DNA from: Syntrophomonadaceae bacterium
Lineage (GTDB): Bacteria; Bacillota; Syntrophomonadia; Syntrophomonadales; Syntrophomonadaceae
DNA length: 34,116 nt
Direction of reading: 5' to 3'
Assembly (NCBI GenBank): GCA_012729495.1
Contig: JAAYCZ010000310.1
Coordinates: forward strand, 1 to 34,116
Position numbers and translations under genes: made by a program. Position 1 is the first letter of the stretch, and the number at the start of each line of letters is the position of its first letter. Below the pieces are notes generated by a model, which saw only the letters and a program-made list of their open reading frames with translations, searched no databases and was not told the DNA's origin. This document shows, one piece after another, positions 29,008 to 34,116 of the stretch.

Positions 29008-29898
29008 TTACCTGAGCAGACCATAATTTTTCATTTCCTGCTCCAGGATCGCCAGGTTCTTCTCACTCATTTCCACCAGCGGCATGCGGCAGTTTCCTAC
29101 ATTCATGCCCAGCAAATTGAGCGCTGCTTTGATAGGGATAGGGCTTACTTCAATAAATAAAGCTTTGATCAGATTCAAAGATCTAAGCTGGAATTTCCTG
29201 GCCCCTTCAACATCACCTGCTAAATAAAGAGTTACCATTTGATGAAAATCAGCCGGTATAAGATTGGCGGTGGTTGAAATTACACCTTTTCCGCCCAGGG
29301 ACAGCATCGGTACTACCATGCTGTCATCGCCGGAATAAAGCGTGAAATCTTCTGCGCATAAATTGATTATATCCCCGGCCTGGGCCATATTGCATTCTTT
29401 GATGGCAACGATATTATCAATCAGCGATAATTCCTGTACCGTCTCAGGATTTATATTCAGATTGGTTCTGGAGGGTACATTGTAAAGGATTACCGGTAAG
29501 TGAACACTGTCGGCGATGGCTTTGAAATGGGCATACAAACCCTTTTGCGTAGTTTTATTGTAATAGGGGGTTACGGATAGTATGCCATCAGCTCCGGCCA
29601 TTTCAGCTGCTTTTGACAACTTAATACCGTGGCTGGTATGATTGCTGCCGGTACCGGCAATAACCGGAACTCTTTTATGAACTTGTTGAACTGTAAACTG
29701 AATAGCAGCAATATGGTCATCATCAAGGATGGTACTGGCTTCTCCGGTTGTTCCGCAAACAACGATGGCATCGGTATCATTGGCAATCTGGAATTCAATT
29801 AATTCCGCCAGCTTGTCGTAATCAATCAGATCATTTTTAAAAGGAGTGATAATGGCCACAGCTGACCCGGAAAATAAAATCGGTTTACTCATTTGCAT
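29008..29898 (-). CDS. dapA: 4-hydroxy-tetrahydrodipicolinate synthase
   Basis: 296 aa; 'GSAVAIITPFKNDLIDYDKL', 'VVCGTTGEASTILDDDH', 'PVILYNVPSRTNLNI', 'IVAIKECN', 'YSGDDSMVVPMLSLGGKGVISTTANL'. Confidence 0.96.
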   Translation of the reverse strand: MQMSKPILFSGSAVAIITPFKNDLIDYDKLAELIEFQIANDTDAIVVCGTTGEASTILDDDHIAAIQFTVQQVHKRVPVIAGTGSNHTSHGIKLSKAAEMAGADGILSVTPYYNKTTQKGLYAHFKAIADSVHLPVILYNVPSRTNLNINPETVQELSLIDNIVAIKECNMAQAGDIINLCAEDFTLYSGDDSMVVPMLSLGGKGVISTTANLIPADFHQMVTLYLAGDVEGARKFQLRSLNLIKALFIEVSPIPIKAALNLLGMNVGNCRMPLVEMSEKNLAILEQEMKNYGLLR

Positions 29899-30140
29899 TC
29901 ATCCTCTCTTGAAATTCAAAGCAATCATTAACGTTGATCATGCAAAATGAAACGATTGCATCGTTAACTTTTATCCCCAACCGCATCGAAATGTTGTTGT
30001 TTCCAGAAGATAAAGATATTATATTGCACTTGGCATAATGCTTTTCGTTCTCATTTTTGCATTATTTAAAATTCCTTAATAAGATTTAACTGGTCATTTC
30101 CTCAAAACTAACTTATCATCAAATTATCATCCAGTAAAAT

Positions 30141-30164
30141 AGATTGATTTGATGACATCAATCT
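30141..30164. promoter_or_regulatory. Perfect 8-bp inverted repeat upstream of the LysR gene, candidate autoregulatory operator
   Basis: AGATTGAT-ttgatgac-ATCAATCT, 34 bp upstream of the ATG at 30199. Confidence 0.55.
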
Positions 30165-30198
30165 GTTTAATTAATAGCAGGAAAGTACGGAGGCTAGA

Positions 30199-31134
30199 AT
30201 GGAATTACGTCAGTTGAAAATATTCGTTACGGTTGTGGAAGAAGGAAGCTTTACGCGCGCCGCTCAAAAGATGGGCTATGTCCAGTCAAACATTACCACC
30301 CAGATCCGTTTGCTGGAAGAAGAGTTTAACACCAAACTATTTGAACGTTTGGGCAAAAGGATAGCTTTGACAATTGACGGCGAGAAGCTGCTGTATCATG
30401 CCAAAAGATTGTTAAGATATGCTGATGAGATCAAGGAAACCATGACTTCCACCCCAGAGCCCAGCGGTATTTTAAACATCGGTATCGCCGAGTCACTGTG
30501 TATTTTTAAACTGCCGGCCTTGCTGAAGGAATACAGCCGTCTTTATCCCCAGGTAAAACTGGTTATACGACAGGGAACGCCGCTGGATTTTCAACGCTGG
30601 CTGCATGATAACACCATCGATGTAGCCTTTTCCCTGGATGGTTTAATCAAAGATGATAATCTGCTGGTACGCATATTATGTGAAGAACCCATGATCATTG
30701 TGGCCAACCGGGAACACCCCCTGACCGTTAAAGGTTTTATCGAGCTTAAAGATATCAGCGGGGAATCCTTTATCTTTACAGAACGTGACTGCAGTTACCG
30801 CTCCGTGATGGAAAAATATTTTGCCGAATATAAAGTCCAGCCGCTATCCTCTTATGAGTTTGACAGCATTGAAGCCATCAAACAGTTTGTTCTAAGCGGT
30901 CTGGGCATCGCCTTGCTGCCTTATGCGGCAGTTGAAAAAGAATTAGCCGCCGGCAACATGGTTGATCTTAAATTGAATGAACCGAAAATTGAAATGTTTA
31001 CCCAAATCGTCTTTCACAAAAACAAATGGCTTTCTCCGGCCCTGCAATCGTTGTTGGATCTGGTCAATGCATATTTTAATGCAGAAATAAATAAAACCGG
31101 AGATAATCAGATCGGTTGCGCAAAACCATTCTGA
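30199..31134 (+). CDS. LysR family transcriptional regulator
   Basis: 311 aa; 'MELRQLKIFVTVVEEGSFTRAAQKMGYVQSNITTQIRLLEEEFNTKLFERLGKRIALT' wHTH. Confidence 0.96.
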   Translation: MELRQLKIFVTVVEEGSFTRAAQKMGYVQSNITTQIRLLEEEFNTKLFERLGKRIALTIDGEKLLYHAKRLLRYADEIKETMTSTPEPSGILNIGIAESLCIFKLPALLKEYSRLYPQVKLVIRQGTPLDFQRWLHDNTIDVAFSLDGLIKDDNLLVRILCEEPMIIVANREHPLTVKGFIELKDISGESFIFTERDCSYRSVMEKYFAEYKVQPLSSYEFDSIEAIKQFVLSGLGIALLPYAAVEKELAAGNMVDLKLNEPKIEMFTQIVFHKNKWLSPALQSLLDLVNAYFNAEINKTGDNQIGCAKPF

Positions 31135-31158
31135 CCTCCCCGGTTGCTGTTTAAAATC

Positions 31159-32517
31159 TTATTGGTCCGATATTTTTTCTGCCAGCAAATCGTACAACTC
31201 CGTGAATCCGTTGCCGATCCGCCAGAAGGAAACCCCCGCCAGATTATGACTCCGGGCTACATCAAGCTTGGCCTGCAAACTCGCCCTATTTTCAAGCCAT
31301 ATCCGATGATTTACGCCGCTATGGTCAACATAACTGTAGTAAGGACTCATACTGGCTTCATCAAATGATTCTGTCAGCTTATACTGGCTCTTCAAGCCCT
31401 GCAATCGCTTGGCCGTAACCGTAGTAGTACTGATCCCTTCTCCCCAGTCATAACCGTAGGTAGGCAGCCCCAGCAGTAATTTTTCCGCCGGGATGATGGT
31501 CTTGAGGTAAGAAACCACATCCTGCACCCACCATAAAGGAGCCACCGGTCCGGCAGGACTGGTCTTGTAACTGTAGTCATAGGCCATGATGACCACCCGG
31601 TCGGCAATCTCCCCGATAGCGGCATAATCATAACCGGCCAGCCAGCTCTGGGGCTTGGTGCAGGCAAATAGCGCCACCGATAACTGCTTGTCAGTGCCCA
31701 GACTTTGTTTAAGCTCCTGCAAAAATCGGGTAAAATTATCCCGGTCACCCTGTCCGAGAAATTCAAAATCGATATTTACGCCGTCATATTTACTTTGTTT
31801 TACCTGCTCGCATAATTGCGCAATTAAATATTGACGTCGGCCAGGATCGGAAAGCAGAGCATGCATGCCAACCTTATCCATAAAAACCACACTAGCATGG
31901 GTTTTAATATTGTTATCCCGGGCAAACTGTAAAATTTTATCATAATCATCCTGGTATTCATAAAAAAGGTCACCGTCAGCATTGGTTTCAAACCAGCGCA
32001 GCGCTACATCGGTAATTGAATCAGCATTCTCCTTGAATTCATCAAAAGAGCGATAGTAATAGTAGGCAAATACTTCACTTTTCGCTGGATTAAAATTAAT
32101 GCTGACTTCTCTGACCACAGCGTTCCAAGTTACCCGAGCGGATAGTTGTTCCATCAGAAACCGCAGAGGAATATAAGTACGGCTTTGATATATGTAGGGA
32201 GCAACATCCAAATTTATGTATTCACCGTCAATGCTGACGGTATGGCTTGCTATCCTGAAAACAAAATGCTTGTCCCGACATACAATGCTCACCTCGGCAG
32301 TTTCAGCATTCCACTCCACTGAGCCTTGCAAGGCCGGATCTTCAATAACATAACGAATCGGGATCATGGTTCGTCCATCAACGATCTGACAGGAGGGATC
32401 AAACATTCTTGGTTGTCCGTCTATTTTTATGGCCGGACCGGTATGGGCGGACAACGTTCCAGAACCTGCAAACAAAAACATAAAAACAAAAGCGCATAAA
32501 AGATAAAATCGTTGCAT
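31159..32517 (-). CDS. Secreted glycoside hydrolase family 18 protein with N-terminal copper-amine-oxidase-like (stalk) domain
   Basis: 452 aa; signal peptide 'RFYLLCAFVFMFLFAGSGTLSAHT', 'DGRTMIPIRYVIE...SRTYIPLRFLMEQLSARVTWN', GH18 motif 'YDGVNIDFEFLGQGD', 'VVIMAYDYSYKTS', 'LGLPTYGYDW', 'GVSFWRIGNG'. Confidence 0.9.
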   Translation of the reverse strand: MQRFYLLCAFVFMFLFAGSGTLSAHTGPAIKIDGQPRMFDPSCQIVDGRTMIPIRYVIEDPALQGSVEWNAETAEVSIVCRDKHFVFRIASHTVSIDGEYINLDVAPYIYQSRTYIPLRFLMEQLSARVTWNAVVREVSINFNPAKSEVFAYYYYRSFDEFKENADSITDVALRWFETNADGDLFYEYQDDYDKILQFARDNNIKTHASVVFMDKVGMHALLSDPGRRQYLIAQLCEQVKQSKYDGVNIDFEFLGQGDRDNFTRFLQELKQSLGTDKQLSVALFACTKPQSWLAGYDYAAIGEIADRVVIMAYDYSYKTSPAGPVAPLWWVQDVVSYLKTIIPAEKLLLGLPTYGYDWGEGISTTTVTAKRLQGLKSQYKLTESFDEASMSPYYSYVDHSGVNHRIWLENRASLQAKLDVARSHNLAGVSFWRIGNGFTELYDLLAEKISDQ

Positions 32518-32613
32518 AGCTTCAACTCCTGAAATTAAATCTATATTTTAAAATTCTTAATCGGGTCGGAAATCCCTTGATGAAAATGTTGGTAAATTGA
32601 GAAGGAATGTGAA

Positions 32614-32703
32614 ATGATAGCAGTCATGACCGCCCATCCACCCTTGTCACCCTACCTGGGGCTTTGCAGAAGCTATGAAAGGTATTTCCCGCAGCAGAGG
32701 TAG
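32614..32703 (+). CDS. Possible 29-aa micro-ORF (MIAVMTAHPPLSPYLGLCRSYERYFPQQR)
   Basis: ATG preceded by GAAGGA at 7-nt spacing, in a 225-bp gap between two minus-strand genes; not in ORF track. Confidence 0.25.
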   Translation: MIAVMTAHPPLSPYLGLCRSYERYFPQQR

Positions 32704-32742
32704 TTTAAAACTGAATAATATAGATTTTTCCGGCGGCTGATA

Positions 32743-32934
32743 TCAATGCTTTAACTTGCTGCGGGGAAAAAGATATTCCAGTTCTTCCCGGGAAACATGC
32801 ACCATATTATCCTGGTTGATAACCGCCAGGATCACCATTTCTTCACCGCTGTATTCTTCTTTATAAGAAGCGATTACACAAACCGTCATCATGATACCTT
32901 CCATATAGACGGTAAATAAATCTCCCCTATTCAA
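32743..32934 (-). CDS. Conserved-looking 63-aa small protein coupled to the amidohydrolase gene
   Basis: TTG at 32934 with GGAGG seven nt upstream (MNRGDLFTVYMEGIMMTVCVIASYKEEYSGEEMVILAVINQDNMVHVSREELEYLFPRSKLKH); overlaps the amidohydrolase 3' end by 8 nt. The track's ATG at 32958 is less well placed. Confidence 0.6.
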   Translation of the reverse strand: MNRGDLFTVYMEGIMMTVCVIASYKEEYSGEEMVILAVINQDNMVHVSREELEYLFPRSKLKH

Positions 32935-34072
32935 TCTGATTCCTCCAAAGCAAACCATCTACAAAGACTGCCTCCACAACGGAACGGAAATCAAGCGGAT
33001 GACCGCTGAATATTACCAAATCAGCCCGTTTTCCAGCTTTGATGCTGCCCAGTTCATCTTCTACCCTTAAAAATCTGGCCGGCATGGCAGTAATCGCCTG
33101 CAAAGCCTTTTCTTCACTCAGTCCTTCCCTTGCAGCCAGGGCCGCGCATACCCGGAGGTGCTCAATCGGAACGACAGGATGGTCTGTTATCAGCGAAAAC
33201 TTTACGTCTCTTTCCGCCAGCAGCCGTGCATTTTTGAAAGAAACCGCCTTCATTTCAACTTTGGCCCGGTTGACCAGCAACGGTCCCAAAAATACGCCGA
33301 CCTGGCGCTTTATCAACTCGTCTGCGACCAGATGGGCTTCGGTTCCATGCTGGATCAGAAGATCAAGGTGAAATTCATCCATAATCCGCAGTGCCGTAAT
33401 GATATCATCTGCCCGGTGTACATGCAGCAGAAGCGGCATTTCCCGGCGCAAAACCTTGAAAACCGGTGCTTGGGCATAAGCCTCGCCGCCATCGAGATCA
33501 GGTTTATCAATTATCCGGGAGGCCTTGAACAGCGCTTCCCGCAGCAGACTGGCACTGGCCATGCGGGTCTGTGGGGTCTTTTTTTCTGTGCCGTACACTC
33601 GTTTGGGGTTTTCTCCCAGGGCAGCTTTCAATCCCCAGGGGTTTCTATAGATCATTTCAGCCGGTCCTGCCGCCAGCGTTTTCAGGAAAGCGGCCTGCCC
33701 GCCAAGGACATTGGCACTGCCGGGCATGATCATAGCTCTGGTTATGCCGCCGCGCAGGGCATCATTAAAACCAAGATCAAAATAATTGATTCCATCAACT
33801 GCTTGTAACTGCGGGGTCACAGGGTTGGTTACCTCGTTGACATCATCTCCTTCAACCCGGTAAATCTCTTCTTCCAGGCCCAGGTGAGTATGCGCATCGA
33901 TAAAACCCGGACAGATGTATTTGCCTTGGGCCTCTATGAGTGTATATCCCTCGGGAGGCTGGATGCCGTAATCTATCTGCCTGATCCGATCACCTTCTAT
34001 TAATATCATGGCATCGTTAATAATGCCGGGCTGATCCATGGTAATTATTTTTCCGCCTCGAATCGCATACAT
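32927..34072 (-). CDS. Amidohydrolase (imidazolonepropionase/dihydroorotase-like superfamily)
   Basis: 381 aa; 'IEAQGKYICPGFIDAHTHLGL', 'LLLHVHRADDI', 'LITDHPVVPIEHLR', 'ITAMPARFLRVEDELGSIKAGKRADLVIFSGHPLD'. Confidence 0.93.
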   Translation of the reverse strand: MYAIRGGKIITMDQPGIINDAMILIEGDRIRQIDYGIQPPEGYTLIEAQGKYICPGFIDAHTHLGLEEEIYRVEGDDVNEVTNPVTPQLQAVDGINYFDLGFNDALRGGITRAMIMPGSANVLGGQAAFLKTLAAGPAEMIYRNPWGLKAALGENPKRVYGTEKKTPQTRMASASLLREALFKASRIIDKPDLDGGEAYAQAPVFKVLRREMPLLLHVHRADDIITALRIMDEFHLDLLIQHGTEAHLVADELIKRQVGVFLGPLLVNRAKVEMKAVSFKNARLLAERDVKFSLITDHPVVPIEHLRVCAALAAREGLSEEKALQAITAMPARFLRVEDELGSIKAGKRADLVIFSGHPLDFRSVVEAVFVDGLLWRNQIE

Positions 34073-34116
34073 CTTCTTGCTTTCCTCCCTTGTTCTACAT
34101 TTTATGTTGATTCAAC

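Overview
The 34 kb window looks like bacterial chromosome, probably from a Syntrophomonas-like anaerobic Firmicute. That guess rests on gene content and codon style; no phylogeny was run. Most of it is recognisable housekeeping and metabolic genes: topB, pepF, glnA, groES/groEL with a perfect CIRCE operator, a Moco operon (moaA, moaC, MOSC, mog), nfeD-SPFH, 5-FCL/lgt, the tRNA t6A cluster tsaE-tsaB-rimI-tsaD with a family 4 UDG, dapA, a LysR regulator, a GH18 protein and an amidohydrolase. No tRNA, rRNA, CRISPR array, IS element or prophage was recognised. The most interesting items are: (1) a 1174-aa fusion of a GT81-like glycosyltransferase, an unassigned ~420-aa middle region and a GH130 phosphorylase domain, where the expected DXD motif of the GT domain reads N-A-N; it lies near a coupled GT4 + 'DDNARAL' gene pair, suggesting an intracellular glycan or mannoside system; (2) a compact, same-orientation DnaA-box cluster between tsaD and lgt; (3) an unannotated, decayed remnant of a CCG-domain Fe-S oxidoreductase at about 13880-14154; (4) a 57-aa 'CELGCF' protein heading the moa operon, absent from the ORF track; (5) several candidate small ORFs and operator-like inverted repeats.
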